Shown: positions 1 through 12,654, counted from the stretch's first letter. The stretch is DNA of 34,844 bases from Conidiobolus incongruus B7586 (GCA_000697335.1 JNEM01016053.1:1-34844); one strand, 5' to 3'. Notes: generated by a model not told the origin, from the sequence alone. Made by a program: numbers and translations.

Positions 1-2778
1 TTATATATTTTATTATTATTATATAAAATAATTGGTTTTTTAATTAAAGAATTCAAATAAATATAGCTTTAATTAAAAAAATAATATAAAATTTACTATC
101 AATCAATTATATCAAAAAATTAAATAAAATAATATATAAAATTATATTCTATTACTATAATTGGCATTTATTTATCAATAAAATACTAGTTTAAAAAAAT
201 TTATCAAAAAGATTAATCTAGCTTAATTTAATATATTAATTTATATTTTAGTAAAGGTTTATATAAATAAATTTCAAATATATTAGTTATAATGATTTAT
301 TATAAAAACCTTAGATTTTAGTTATATATCAATAATTTCTATTTAATAATAATCTTTTTAACCTTTTTTAAGCTTTAAATAAATTATAAAATATTTTTAC
401 TTTTTTTATTAATTAATTTAAATTTAAATATTGATATATATAATTAATATTAAAATACCTTGATAATTCTTTAATTAAAATAAAAAAAATATATTTTATT
501 ATATTTTTAATTTTATTTACAATTAAAAAAATAAGAGTTAAAATTATTTCTCTAGATTTTAATAAGTTTTAGATAATTTCTTTCTTAGCTTTAAAATAAT
601 TTACCTAGCAATAAATAGTTAATTTAAATAATACTTTATTATCAAAAGTTATTTGCAAATTTGAATCATTTTAAAGGGTTTATGATTAAGTTTTATTAAT
701 TATAAAATAAAACACTTTTGAAAATTATTATTTAGTTTAAATATAATTAAGTTATTTAATAATTTTAAAAATTATTATATATATATATATATAGTTTAAA
801 AAATATAAATTTTCCTATTTCTTTGTATATATATTATATTAAAATAATAAAAATATTTGAAAAATTAAAAATTAAAAAATTTCCCATTCCTTCAATTTTA
901 TGGAGATAATGAAATTAATAATAGATAATATTAGTAGATATTTTATTATCTTATTTAAAATAAAATACAGAGTCTTTAATAGTAATTGGTTATTTTACTT
1001 GAAGGGATATATATTCAAATATTTGATGTTTAGTTTTTAAACTTGAAGTATACTATTTGTGATAAACTTTATAGAATATTAATTATGAGTTTATTTTACT
1101 TTCTCAAATTATTTTATTAGTTTTCATTTTTTATAATTTTATTTTCTGCATTTGATTTTTTTTTGGTTGTATTTTGTTTCTGCTAAGTATAGTTCATCTA
1201 TCTTTTTTATAAAACACTTGCAAATTGTAATATGGTTAATTATATTATACATTGTTAAATCATGCTTTTTGATAGTTTGATTAGAATTTATAACTTAACT
1301 ATTAATTATTGAGATATATTTAAAATCATAGAATTTTGACCATATAACTTATTTTGATATGCAATATCGGCTACAAATACAGTTTCCTTATATACTTATT
1401 TTAATAAGGCTTAGAAGATATAGTATTTGCAATTTTATTATAATCTGATTTCCAAAATGATTATATATTAAAGGAAATATTTTTTAAGATATTAGACTAA
1501 TTATTAGGGTTCTCGCTTTTTGGTTTATAATTACTCTTGTATAATATATTTTAATTAATTTAAGTTGAATGTTATTATTCTCTTGAAAAGATATTTATTT
1601 GATATTGAAAATTGAATAAAGCTTGAATCCATTTAGAGTACATCTGGCTTTTCTATTTCCATCTCAATGTCTAAGACTGCTTGATGCGAATCCAACTTAA
1701 TATTTTGCAGGCAAAAATATAATTGGAATTGTTCATATTTCACTAAGAACAACAATTGAGTGTTCCATTCTCTATTGTTTGAAAATAAATACTACTATGA
1801 ACTATATCGAAGTATCTGTGCAACAAGCGATAGGTTATATAGTCCTCAGTTAATTATTGATAGGTGTGCCCACAACAAGTGGAAATTCCTGGAATGGTGG
1901 TTTTTTTTCTAATTTCAAAGGTAATATCCTTGATTTACGATTTAAACAAAAATGATGATAAAAATAATATTTCAAAGTAATTGTTTTATAACCATTAACA
2001 AATTCTATATGTTCATTTTTTAACATTGCTTTCAATTAATTTCAAATATATTTATTATTATTGGTATAAATATAGACATTATCAAATCAATTTGAATTAA
2101 ATTACAAAAAAATTATTGAAAAATTATGTTTTGATCATTCAAGATGTAAAATGTATAAAAATCATTCTTTTATTCAGCATTGGTTTATAAAGTAGGATCA
2201 ACTAATTTTGTGCATTTTTATTAGCAGGTGTTTTTCTATGAGTTATAATATCTCACATCTTGATCGAAATATAATTCACAAAACTTGGCCAACTCACTCA
2301 ATTTTTGTGCTTTCAAAATAATCATCACTAAAAAATAAATTTTAGTATAAAAATTATTATATATACTTTAAAAATATAAGCTAATAGAGATCATGGAGAC
2401 TAAATAATAGTACAATTCAAATTCAAAAGCTTAAAGTTTTTATTAGGACAATATTCCTTAATTATCATATATTTTTAATACTAAAATATTGCTCAATTAA
2501 ATTGAACTATTAATAATAAATTTTTAATCTAATTATAACTATTGATTCTCCCATAATTTCCGATATTCAAACAAATCCTAAAGTAGTTGTACATCTTCAA
2601 ACCTTGTTAAAATTATCAAAATAACTAACCAATATTAATTTGAATTTATAAAAATACATTATATTCAAAAATTATTCCAAATATAAAAATAATTTTTTAA
2701 TATATTACAGTATTAGTTTAAATTAATTTTATAGATTATATATATTTATTTAATTAATTCATTTGATCAGATAGAATT
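1..2778. other. AT-rich intergenic region
   Basis: This is extremely AT-rich DNA with many homopolymer and AT runs, including an (AT)n tract near 778-793. No confident gene is visible. GC rises modestly at about 1630-1880 and 2235-2335, where short open frames on the minus strand look somewhat protein-like (listed separately). The last ~100 bases before 2779 should hold the promoter and leader of the elongation factor gene, but no clear TATA box stands out against the AT background. Confidence 0.6.
1633..2325 (-). other. Unresolved gene-like patch, minus strand
   Basis: Two short open stretches on the minus strand have higher GC and a more protein-like composition than their surroundings. 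One begins with ATG at 2325 (MIILKAQKLSELAKFCELYF...) and stops at 2236; it is preceded by a T-rich stretch ending in TTTTTTAG that resembles a 3' splice site. The other is open from 1791 to a stop at 1633 and contains REWNTQLLFLVKY and ends DIEMEIEKPDVL. Between them lies a frame reading FQEFPLVVGTP, which faintly recalls the end of an arrestin fold. I could not join these into one consistent exon chain and recognise no family with confidence. It may be a small multi-exon gene, a decayed gene or chance. Confidence 0.2.
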
Positions 2779-5262
2779 ATGTTAGCTCGTATAAATTGTT
2801 TAAAAGCTGTTAGATTGACTACCACTTCTTCCAAAGCCGTTAGATCCCTTACTAGATTTAGAAGTGCCAACTTGGTTGCTGCTAATAACCGTCAACTTCA
2901 AATTGACAACACTCAATCTGCTATCAGATCCTTCACTACCGGTCGTAGATTATATGCCGCTCCCTCCAATTTGCACCCTGCCAAACCAGAAACCGTTGAA
3001 GAAAAAGACTGGGTAAATATTGATGCAACTTATAAAAATTAACAATTCGATTAATTATAATTTAGAAACGTATTACCCATCTCAGAAATATTGGTATTTC
3101 CGCTCACATTGACTCCGGAAAGACTACTTTAACCGAACGTGTTTTGTATTATACTGGTAGAATTAAAGAAATTCACGAAGTTAGAGGTAAAGATAATGTC
3201 GGTGCTAAGATGGACTGGATGGAGTTAGAACGTGAAAAGGGTATTACTATTCAATCTGCTGCCACTTACTGCCGTTGGGGCGATCATTCCTTCAATATTA
3301 TCGATACTCCTGGTAAGCATAAATTGAATTAGAGATAAAAATTCATTTGGAAGCTTATTTTAAACTTAAGGACACATTGATTTCACCATCGAAGTAGAAC
3401 GTGCTTTACGTGTCTTGGACGGTGCCGTCCTCGTCCTCTGTGCCGTCAGTGGTGTTCAATCCCAAACCATCACTGTCGATCGTCAAATGAAACGTTATCA
3501 CGTCCCCAGAATTTGTTTCGTCAACAAGATGGATCGTCAGGGTTCCAACCCCTTCAGAATTGTTGAACAATTAAGATCTAAGCTCAGACTCAATGCTGCT
3601 CTCATTCAAGTCCCCATCGGTAAGGAAGAAAACTTCCAAGGTGTGGTTGATTTGATCAGAATGAAGGCTATCTACAACGAAGGTTATCGTGGTAACGAAG
3701 TCATTGAAAAGGAAGTTCCCGAAGATCTCAAGGAATTAGCTCTTGAAAAGCGCAGAGAATTAGTTGAACAATTGGCTAATGTTGATGAAGAAATTGGTGA
3801 ATTATTCCTTATGGAAGAAGAACCCACTGAGGATCAAATTCAATGTGCCATCCGTCGCTGCACTATTAACCGTACTTTCGTCCCTGTCTTGATGGGTTCC
3901 GCTATCAAGGATAAATCTGTCCAACCTCTTTTGGATGCTGTTGTTAACTACCTGCCTAACCCCTCCCAAGTCAAAAACACCGCTTTGGATCTCAAGAACA
4001 AGGAACAAGAAATTTCTCTCGTTCCCCACTCCAACCAACCTTTCGTTGGTTTGGCTTTCAAGTTGGAAGAAGGAAGATTCGGTCAACTTACTTACCTCCG
4101 TGTCTATCAAGGTAGCCTCGCCAAAGGTAGCTTTGCCATCCACACCAAGACTGGTAAGAGAATCAAGATCGCTCGGTTAGTCCGTATGCATTCCAATGAT
4201 ATGGAAGACGTCGAAGAAGTCGGAGCTGGTGAAATCTGTGCCTTATTCGGTGTGGAATGTGCCAGTGGTGACACTTTCACCGACGGTAAGATGAACGTCT
4301 CTATGACTTCTATGTTCGTTCCTGATCCCGTCATTTCTTTAAGTTTGATCCCTAAGTCCAAGGAAACTATCAACTTCTCCAAGGCTTTGAACCGTTTCCA
4401 AAAGGAAGATCCTACCTTCCGTGTCCATTTGGATGCCGAAAGTGGTGAAACCATTATTTCCGGTATGGGTGAACTTCACTTGGATGTCTACGTCGAAAGA
4501 ATGAGACGTGAATACGGTGTCGAATGTGAAACTGGTAAGCCCCAAGTCGCATTTAGAGAAACTATCACCAAGAAGGTTCCCTTCAACTACACCCACAAGA
4601 AACAAACTGGTGGTGCTGGTCAATTCGCTAGAGTCATTGGTTACATCGAACCCATTATGGATCCCAATGCCGAAGTCCAAGTTGAATTCGACGCCGAAGG
4701 CAAGCCCATCACTCCCCCCGACCACGAATTCAGAGAAGAAATTTTCGCTGGTGCTATTCCCGAAAACTACATCCCCTCCGTCGAGAAGGGGTTGGTGGAA
4801 GCCATGGCCAAGGGCCCTCTCACTGGCCACCGTGTCAAGAACATCCGAATGGTTCTCCAAGACGGTTTGACTCACGTCGTCGATTCTTCCGAAATGGCTT
4901 TCAGAACCGCCGGTTTCTTCGCCTTCCGTGAAGCTTTCAAGCAAGCTAATCCCATCGTACTCGAACCTATCATGAAGGTTGAAATCTCCTGTCCCGTAGA
5001 ATTCCAAGGTAATGTAATGGGTTCCATTAACAGACGTAAAGGTGTTATCTGCGACTCCGAAACCCATGTCGACTACTTCTCAGCCACCTGTGAAGTTCCT
5101 TTGAACAATATGTTCGGCTACAGTACTGAACTCAGATCCATGACCCAAGGTAAAGGTGAATTCAGTATGGAGTACAAGCAACACGCTCCAGTCAATATGG
5201 GAACGCAGAAGGAGATGATTGAAGCTTACGAAAAGGCAAAGGCTAAGGGTAATAAGAAATAA
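2779..5262 (+). CDS. MEF1: Mitochondrial elongation factor G1 (translocase GTPase)
   Basis: This GTPase drives translocation of the mitochondrial ribosome. Exons are 2779-3012, 3066-3312 and 3371-5262; the introns (3013-3065 and 3313-3370) have GTAA...AG ends and joining them keeps one frame of 790 residues, close to the usual size (yeast Mef1 761). Residues 1 to about 60 are rich in Arg, Ser and Thr and almost free of acidic residues, as in a mitochondrial targeting sequence. The P-loop AHIDSGKT is at about 91-98, followed by the EF-G1 block [30 protein letters not shown] at about 158-161 (split by intron 2) and NKMD at about 212-215. The AHIDSGKT form and [14 protein letters not shown] point to mtEF-G1 rather than mtEF-G2. 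Domains II-V follow to the C-terminus ([15 protein letters not shown]). AATAAA lies at 5285. Exon 3 uses many C-ending codons, unlike exons 1-2. Confidence 0.95.
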
Positions 5263-5284
5263 GGTGTTAAATATTATTTAAATG

Positions 5285-5290
5285 AATAAA
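5285..5290 (+). terminator. Candidate poly(A) signal of the EF-G gene
   Basis: AATAAA lies 22 nt after the stop codon. In such AT-rich DNA this hexamer is common by chance, so only its position supports the call. Confidence 0.3.
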
Positions 5291-5639
5291 ATAGTATAAA
5301 ATTATATTATTATTTTATTATAGATTTATTTTGATTTCATTATACTTTTAAAATTATTAATATGAAAATATTTTAATTGATTTATATATCGTTATAATTA
5401 TATTAAAAAATTCAAATTAATTCTATTTAATAATATATTATTATTGTATTATTTTTAATATTCTAATCAAATTAGAGTTTAAGCAATGATCCTTATTTTG
5501 AATGTGAATGAATTTTGAAGAAATATTTTACAATTTTTCTTTTGATTTTCAATATTAAATGATCATAAATGTTGAGTTTTTATAAGTTTGGGAAACAAAG
5601 ATCGTGGTTAGAAAAGTACTTGTAATATGATTTAGTTAA

Positions 5640-6070
5640 TTATTTATTAATCCTGCTCTTTAACGTATCGGGACTGTGTGTCTTAAAAATTATTATTGAG
5701 ACGTCATAGCAGAATATTCAGAGAAAAACCTTCCTTGTTAATCTTGACACTTTAGAGTTTAAATAATTCATTCAGTGAGTGACGTAGGTTTTGGAATAAA
5801 TTCTAATAAAGGAGCTAAAGAGTATCACTTGATTATGGAATAACAATTACACCATGAGGAGAGGGTAATGTGAACCTAACTATCAAATCTAGACGGACGG
5901 GTATTTTTAAAATACAACAATAAACATAGGTATTTATAGAAAATTTAGTGGGCTTTTTAGTTCAATGATCATTAGACCCCTTCAAGGCTTTATAAGTAGG
6001 GAAAATGGCTTAGATATGGGTCTTAGAGGTGTATAATCAGGACAATAGACTTTTTCTTATCTGTGCCTTT
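5640..6070. ncRNA. Candidate structured non-coding RNA island
   Basis: Hand counts over several 60-base lines give about 33-37% GC, against about 10-20% in flanking DNA, yet every reading frame on both strands is broken by frequent stops. A perfect 6-bp stem can pair AGACCC (5974-5979) with GGGTCT (6018-6023), and GTCT/AGAC pairing is possible near 5680-5702. ACA at 6042 followed by a T-run (6051-6055) would suit the 3' end of an H/ACA-like or Pol III RNA on the plus strand. I could not match it to U1-U6, U3, RNase P, RNase MRP, SRP or telomerase RNA landmarks. It could also be a decayed gene; strand and ends are uncertain. Confidence 0.3.
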
Positions 6071-8584
6071 AACAAATCTATTAATATAATACAATGATAA
6101 TAATATAAATAACAGAAATTGGCAAAATTTTGAAAAATGATATTTTTATTCTTTTGAATAAAGGTCAATAAATTTATACAGTATATTTATATTAATTAGT
6201 TTATATAAAATCAGAGTTCTTTTAAAAAACATATTTTAAAAATAACTAATATAATTTTAGGTATTAATAAAACATTTTTGAAATCAGAATATCAGGATAA
6301 TACTTGGGTTAATAAGGTAATAATTATATAATAAGTATATAATAAGTTGAATTTGGGACAAAATGATATTAATTTATATTGAAAATAAAATCTTTAAAAA
6401 TAAAACAATAAGAAAATTTAACAAGGTATTAATTAAGTTTATATTTATTAAATATTTATCCAATATTTATATATTTTAATTTTATAAGTTTATATATTAA
6501 TATAATGATGGCTTTAACTGAATATTGATTATACAAATTTATAGTTGTAATAATTAGAATTCTTAATCTTATATAAAAATATATGATAAAATAATAATAA
6601 ATCTTTCAAAATAAGTTAAATAAATTAAACTAACTCGTAAATCTTGGTTATGGATATAAATAATCAACTATAATAATTTTAAAATACTTTTATATAAATT
6701 GAATATTTCTAATATACTTTTGATATAAATATTAATTTTTTTGAAAATATTTAAAATTAAATTAAAATTTGTTTTAGAAAAAAATATTTTTTTATTCAAT
6801 ATTTTCATTGAAATATATAAAATTCCATTTTATTAGTTGAATAAATATCATATATTTGAAAAATTTGGTAAAAATCAAAATACAAAATAGAAATATCATG
6901 GTAAACATAGAATATATATATTAGCTGTTTAATTTATATAATGATGTTTAAATTATCAATAATGTGAAATAAAACGTTAATCATTAATGAATTCGCTATT
7001 ATAAAATTTATAACTCTAATAAGATATTATATATTTTAATAACGACTGAAATAGTGAAAAAACTATATATTAATTATTCCATCTAATTTTTGTTAACAAT
7101 CAATATAAATCATTTAAATAAAATTAAAGGTAATACTTTTGCATAAAAATATGCATTGAATTTACAGAATCTATCACATTGAATGTTATTATGATAATGA
7201 TAATTTTATAAAATAATAAAACTATTTAGTCAAAAATTAATTGAAAAATTTAAAATAACATAGAAAAAATTGTAATATAAGACACACCGCTTTAAAGGAC
7301 GATCCAGTTGTAAAAAGATATTGCTACAGAATTTATATTGTAATATATATATATATCACTTTTCTCTGAAATTTATCTTTAGTAACAGTTAAGTTATTTG
7401 AAATTAAAAATTTGCAATTCTGAAAATTTAGATACTCGATTTGATATAGATATATAAATTAGAAATATAATATATTAATTTGATTAACATAATACTGTTT
7501 TTTGTATTTATATATTCATTTTTACTATATTAAATTAATATCAAACAAATTGGGAAGTTATCAACTATAAAAATTAAAATTAGCACTTAATAAACTATTC
7601 ATCCTTAAATTTTAAAATTTTTTAAATATATTAGATTTATTAATACTCAAAATTTTAATATTTGAAACAATAATAAAGTAAAATAGTTGTCAAAATTCTA
7701 TGCCCATTTTGGTATTTGGTAATTTTTTAAAAAATTTGAAATTTGTTTAATGATTTTGTGAATATTAGGCTATAAGTCGAATGAAAAATATAATATATCA
7801 TGACCTAATTTAAATATCCACAACCAATTTGAGTATAACTTGAATTAATTATTTTTTTTATCATTTTAAAAGGATAGAATTTTAAAATGTAAATTGTTGC
7901 GCCGAATATTTAGACAAAATTACTGAATTTGGGGGATTTGTGACCAGTTTAAATTTTGTGTTTGATATTACTTGATAAGGTATGTGTGATGTTAGTTTTT
8001 ATCTCATCAAATATACTAGGTCCTCAAAAATAATAAGATTATAAAAAGAAATGGAAATATTTCAAGTATTAAAAAGATATATTATATGATAAATCAGTTA
8101 TAGTTATAGTTATATATATATTCATAATTTTCAAATAATCAAATATATTATTTAAATGTGATTTTTTATTAATTATCCATATAGCAACTTACCAATTATT
8201 CTGATATTATTCAAAAAAATCTAATAATCACTGAGCATTTTTAATTTTCAAACAAATTATATGTATAATTAATATTAAAGTTATATAAAATACCTATTAA
8301 TCAATAGAAAGAAAATCAAATTTGTAGCTAACCAACCCGAGAATCCCATTAAATTTAATCAACTAAATTTAATTTCATTAATCAAAATAGATAATTACGT
8401 ATTTTTAAAATTTCAAAGTTACTTAATTATTGACACTTTAAAATTTCATCCTATTCTTTATTAGTTAATATTTTTCACCTTTTACCATCATTACTATTTT
8501 TATTAACCAATAGATAAATATATTATTATCACAAATTTTAATTAATATATAAAAAATTAATAATAATTTAAATTATTATTGAAA

Positions 8585-11058
8585 ATGTTTGTTCCTCGTC
8601 ACTTTTCAATACCTCCCATTAAAATATTGGAAAGTGGTAGTAGTAGATTAAAAGTAATTATCCTACAATAACGAATTATCTACTTAATCTAAAATTGTTT
8701 ATAGAGTAAATATTTATCTACCACAGTAAATTTACAAGAGTCTCAAACCTCTCCAAGTAATTGTGATAACAAATTAAAGAGAGAATTTAAATATTTGAAC
8801 CAAACTAACTCCTCTGATAATGTTGCTATATTAAACAATTTAGAAATACAAAGTAAACAATCGAATAATAAAACTTTGGCTTATTTTCAATTTTCTCAAA
8901 TCGAAGGTAATTTTTTCAAAAAATAATATGTTACTTTTTCTAATTTAAAATAGGTCCCGGTAAACGTTATTTCAGCCACAATATCCAATTAACCCAGTTG
9001 GACCAAGGTTATAAGCCTTTTCAAACCTGGAGCAAATCCCTACAGTACCTGAAACTGAATTCGAAGCAGAAACTATACAAGTTGAGTCATTCAAAATTCA
9101 GCACACAGTCGCCCAACATGTATTTAAATAGGAATCGAAGTGTATTGGGGAAGTTGGAGAGTGAGGCAAATCAGGATCCGAGCGACAGCGAAAAGCAGGC
9201 GAGATTTTATAAGGAGTTGGTTAAGAATCAGTACTACGAATTGGTTATTAACAGATTTGAGACATACCAGTTGGCTGCGAATTTGGAGAGTTTACAGTGT
9301 TATATTCAAGCTTTAGTTGTCACTGGTCAGACTGATAAATTGGCGACTAAAGTCATGCAGGCGATTAGATCTAAACCAGATTTAAGGGCTTTGTTTGACA
9401 GCGCCGACAGTGATACTATTATCAATAATTTATTGGGATCCAGTCATGCTACGTCTCCTGTGGGTAACGGTGGCGCTTCAGGGGCTAACATTGGGAGGAA
9501 AGGAGACAAATTCTATCCAATCCACGTAGTGGTCGAACAGCCCAAGGGCGCAGCATTGTGGAAAACATTGAAATCATTTGGACTGACACTAACCTACATC
9601 TTCTGTATTTTGACATTTTTGAGTTTGGCTTTGGATAATTCTGGTCTTGTTAAGCCACCTTCGCCATCGCCCGAATATGAAGCTGAGACTACCAATACCG
9701 TTAAATTTGATGATGTTCAAGGTGTAGACGAAGCCAAGCAAGAACTTGTGGAATTGGTCGAATTCTTAAAAGATCCTGCTAAGTTCACATCATTGGGAGG
9801 TAAATTACCAAAAGGTGTTTTGCTCACAGGACCTCCAGGCACTGGTAAAACGTTGTTAGCACGTGCAGTCGCTGGCCAAGCTGGCGTTCCATTTTTCTTC
9901 ATGTCGGGTTCCGAATTCGACGAAATGTACGTTGGTGTAGGTGCCAGAAGAGTAAGGGAACTGTTCGCAGCTGCGAGACGTAAAGCACCCTCAATTGTCT
10001 TCATAGACGAATTGGATGCCATTGGCGCTCGTCGTAATCCCAAGGATCAGAGCTACATGAAACAAACCCTCAATCAATTGTTGGTTGATCTTGACGGTTT
10101 TTCACAAACTGAGGGTGTTATTTTCATCGCCGCTACTAACTTTCCAGAGTTACTGGATAAGGCATTGACGCGTCCTGGCCGTTTCGATCGTCACGTTCAT
10201 GTCCCCAACCCCGATGTAAGAGGACGTCTCCAGATTCTCAAGTTACATTCCTCCAAGATCCAGTTGGACAGTGATGTGAATTTGGAGCACATTGCAAGAG
10301 GTACCATTGGATTTTCAGGTGCAGATCTCGCGAATTTGGTCAATTTGGCAGCTATTGAAGCAGCTAAAAGGAGTTCTCCCAATGTCAAAACTGCCCATTT
10401 CGAATACGCCAAAGATCGTATTATAATGGGTAATCTTTATTTATTAATTGTTAATGATTAATTCAATTTTTTAACTCCTTTAATAGGTGCTGAGCGTAAA
10501 TCCGCCGTCATCACCGAAGAATCGAAACGTATGACAGCATATCACGAGGGAGGTCACGCCTTAGTAGCCTACTTCACTGAAGGAGCTATGCCTCTACACA
10601 AGGCCACCGTCATTCCCAGAGGTCAAAGCTTGGGTATGGTGGTCCAACTGCCCGAAATGGATAAGAGTAGCTTCTCCAAGAAAGAGTACAGGGCCAGGTT
10701 GGACGTCTGTATGGGAGGAAGAGTTGCCGAAGAGCTCATATACGGTGCCGACAATGTGAGCTCGGGGGCGCAGAGCGATCTACAGCAAGCCACGGATATT
10801 GCCAGGGGCATGATCATAAGTTTTGGTATGAGTGACAAAGTAGGTCCCGTGGAATACAGCCAGCATCTCAACTCACTATCGCAACAAACCAAGCAGTTGA
10901 TCGAAGACGAGACTAAGCGCATGTTAACGGAATCCTATGATCGCGCGAAGCAATTATTGATCAGCAAGCGACCCGAACTCGAGCGCCTCGCAAAAGCCCT
11001 GATCGAAAAGGAGACTTTGAATTTTGAAGAGATTGAAAAAGTGATCCTCAACAAATAA
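8585..11058 (+). CDS. YME1: Mitochondrial i-AAA protease (Yme1/FtsH family)
   Basis: This is an ATP-dependent zinc metalloprotease of the mitochondrial inner membrane with its catalytic domains in the intermembrane space, where it degrades unassembled or damaged proteins. Exons are 8585-8653, 8705-8906, 8954-10429 and 10487-11058; the GTAA...AG introns are removed in frame to give 772 residues (yeast Yme1 747). The start [13 protein letters not shown] is basic and fits a presequence. The Yme1-type N-domain ([26 protein letters not shown]) lies before a single membrane helix at about 299-317, which marks i-AAA rather than two-helix m-AAA. Walker A GPPGTGKT is at 383-390, the pore-loop region DEMYVGVGA follows, Walker B IVFIDE is at about 438-443, then the arginine-finger motif [10 protein letters not shown]. 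The zinc motif HEGGH is at 602-606, with the third ligand D680 in [11 protein letters not shown]. Exons 1-2 are AT-rich and exon 4 is GC-rich. AATAAA lies at 11124. Confidence 0.95.
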
Positions 11059-11445
11059 TCCCCTATTTAATTCGATTTTGTACCTTTGAAAATTTTTATC
11101 TAAAAGTAACGTTAGTGATTTTGAATAAATCTCTTTTTTTATTAATGGTATTTCATTGCTTTTGAGTTCAAATTGAAAGTAGTTGTGATAGAATTTTGCT
11201 CTTCGCACTCATTTCCATCATTATGAGACTGGCACTTGTAATGGTGATTAATATTTTTTTATGCATACTATTTACTCATAACATCCACTCCCTTGTTAAC
11301 CTACAATCATCATTAAATGTCTCATAGTTTAAAAACCTGATATCAACCCATAATACTTCATTCCAAATATAATTCTCAATATAAGTGTTAAATTTGTGAC
11401 GTATTCATTATATTCTCAATTCATATATAATATTCTGAACAGAAA
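11059..11445. promoter_or_regulatory. Spacer between YME1 and the epimerase gene
   Basis: This 387-base gap between two plus-strand genes must hold the end of the YME1 transcript (AATAAA at 11124-11129, 66 nt after the stop) and the promoter of the epimerase gene. The open frame on the minus strand here overlaps YME1 and looks like chance. No further gene is seen. Confidence 0.5.
11124..11129 (+). terminator. Candidate poly(A) signal of YME1
   Basis: AATAAA lies 66 nt after the stop codon; its position suits a 3' end signal but the motif is weak evidence alone. Confidence 0.3.
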
Positions 11446-12654
11446 ATGAATGTAAATTTCAAAGACAATCAAATCCAAATTCAATTAAATAGTACTCTTG
11501 CCACAATCAATTTGGTGGGTGGTACTTTGACAAGTTGGAAAATTGATGGTAGAGAGCTTATTTTTAATAGGTATTTAATTACACTGAATAAATATCTTTT
11601 ATTAATTATTTAATAGTGAAAATTCCAAGTTGGACTGTAATTCGGAGTACTTTGGAGGGTAGCAAAAAAATAATATTAATTAGTTAAAATTTATTATTAA
11701 TATATATTTTCCAGTATTCCTCTAGTTTTTCCACAATTTGCACTTGCGAAATTACCCAATCCAGCTTACCAATTGCCCATTCACGGTATTTTTGAACATT
11801 TATCACTTCATTACATTATATTAATGTTTTTTAGGGGTTGCTAGAATGTTAAACTTTGAATATTTGGAAAGTGAGACAAAAATTAATATCGATAGTATCC
11901 AAATCACTCTAAGTAATTCTTCAGAATAGAGTAGATACCAAAATACAATTAATTATATTAATTAGGTATTAATTCCAACCAATTTCAATCCCAAAAACCT
12001 GACCTTTACAAACTGTGGCCCTATCAATTTAATTATTTGGTACAGTTCACCATAAGACAAAACACTTTGGATATAGATATCAAAGTAAACAACCTAGATC
12101 AGCAGGAATTATGGTTGACGCCACTGTTCCATAATTACCTGAAAGTTGAAGTAATTTCAATTCATATATTATCATTATTTTGACAAATTTAACCTATTTT
12201 TAAATGAAATTTATAGGATATTCAATCCATTCAATTGCATGGTCTCCATAATGTTCAATATATTGACAAGTTGAAAGCTACGGATGTACCTTTTACCAAT
12301 GACAAAACTGTCATCAAATTGAGTGGTGGTATTGACAATATTTATATTGACGCTTTGAAATCCAATCAGCAATTGAGTTTACAGTTGGATTCTAAATCGA
12401 AAATTGATTTGCTTGGCAAGAATTTGAAAGATTGCGGTAAGTAGTAACTATATTATATTATATTATTTTATGTAATCATTAATTATTGGTTAGTGATTTG
12501 GAATCCTTGGTCCCAAGGTGTGAATTTTGGTTTATGCGAAGATGATTTTCAACACTTCTTATGTGTTGAATTGGGTCACGTTACTGAACCCTATAAACTT
12601 CAACCTAATCAAGTTTACGAATATGGCCAAACTTTGAAATTTATTCACCAATAA
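11446..12654 (+). CDS. Glucose-6-phosphate 1-epimerase-like protein (aldose-1-epimerase fold)
   Basis: Members of this family (yeast YMR099C) interconvert alpha- and beta-hexose-6-phosphates in the cytosol. I assembled seven exons: 11446-11570, 11617-11658, 11715-11785, 11835-11912, 11966-12150, 12217-12436 and 12494-12654. All six introns have GT...AG ends and the joins keep one frame of 293 residues (yeast 297). Family landmarks appear in order: GGIPLVFPQF at about 55-64, the substrate-binding HGVAR at 79-83, LWPY at about 122-125, FHNYLKV with the catalytic His at about 161, then VIWNPW at about 241-246 and CVELGHV with the catalytic Glu at about 266. The usual FHTYF motif is FHNYL here. 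Exon 4 ends before an in-frame TAG that lies inside intron 4, so that donor (11913) is inferred from frame and family alignment. AATAAA lies at 12740. Confidence 0.85.

Larger units (their letters stand above)
5263..8584. other. AT-rich intergenic region
   Basis: Mostly 10-20% GC with no gene that I can support on either strand. A clear exception is the GC-raised island at about 5640-6070 (separate entry). Two smaller bumps in GC lie near 7278-7330 (GACACACCGC..., GGACGATCCAGTTG) and 7895-7955 (TTGCGCCGAAT, TTTGGGGGATTTGTGACC); neither has an open frame or an RNA fold that I can name. The last 300 bases precede the YME1 start and probably include its promoter. Confidence 0.55.

Noticed and set aside
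778-793. AT microsatellite as a regulatory or origin element
   Set aside because: Such tracts occur several times in this AT-rich spacer and carry no added signal.
4339-5067. 242-codon minus-strand frame inside the EF-G gene
   Set aside because: It lies antisense to well-conserved EF-G sequence; the long frame follows from the sense codon bias.
5870-6025. Group I intron core in the GC-raised island
   Set aside because: CTAGACGG and AGATATGGGTC look vaguely like R and S elements, but spacing and the P and Q elements do not fit.
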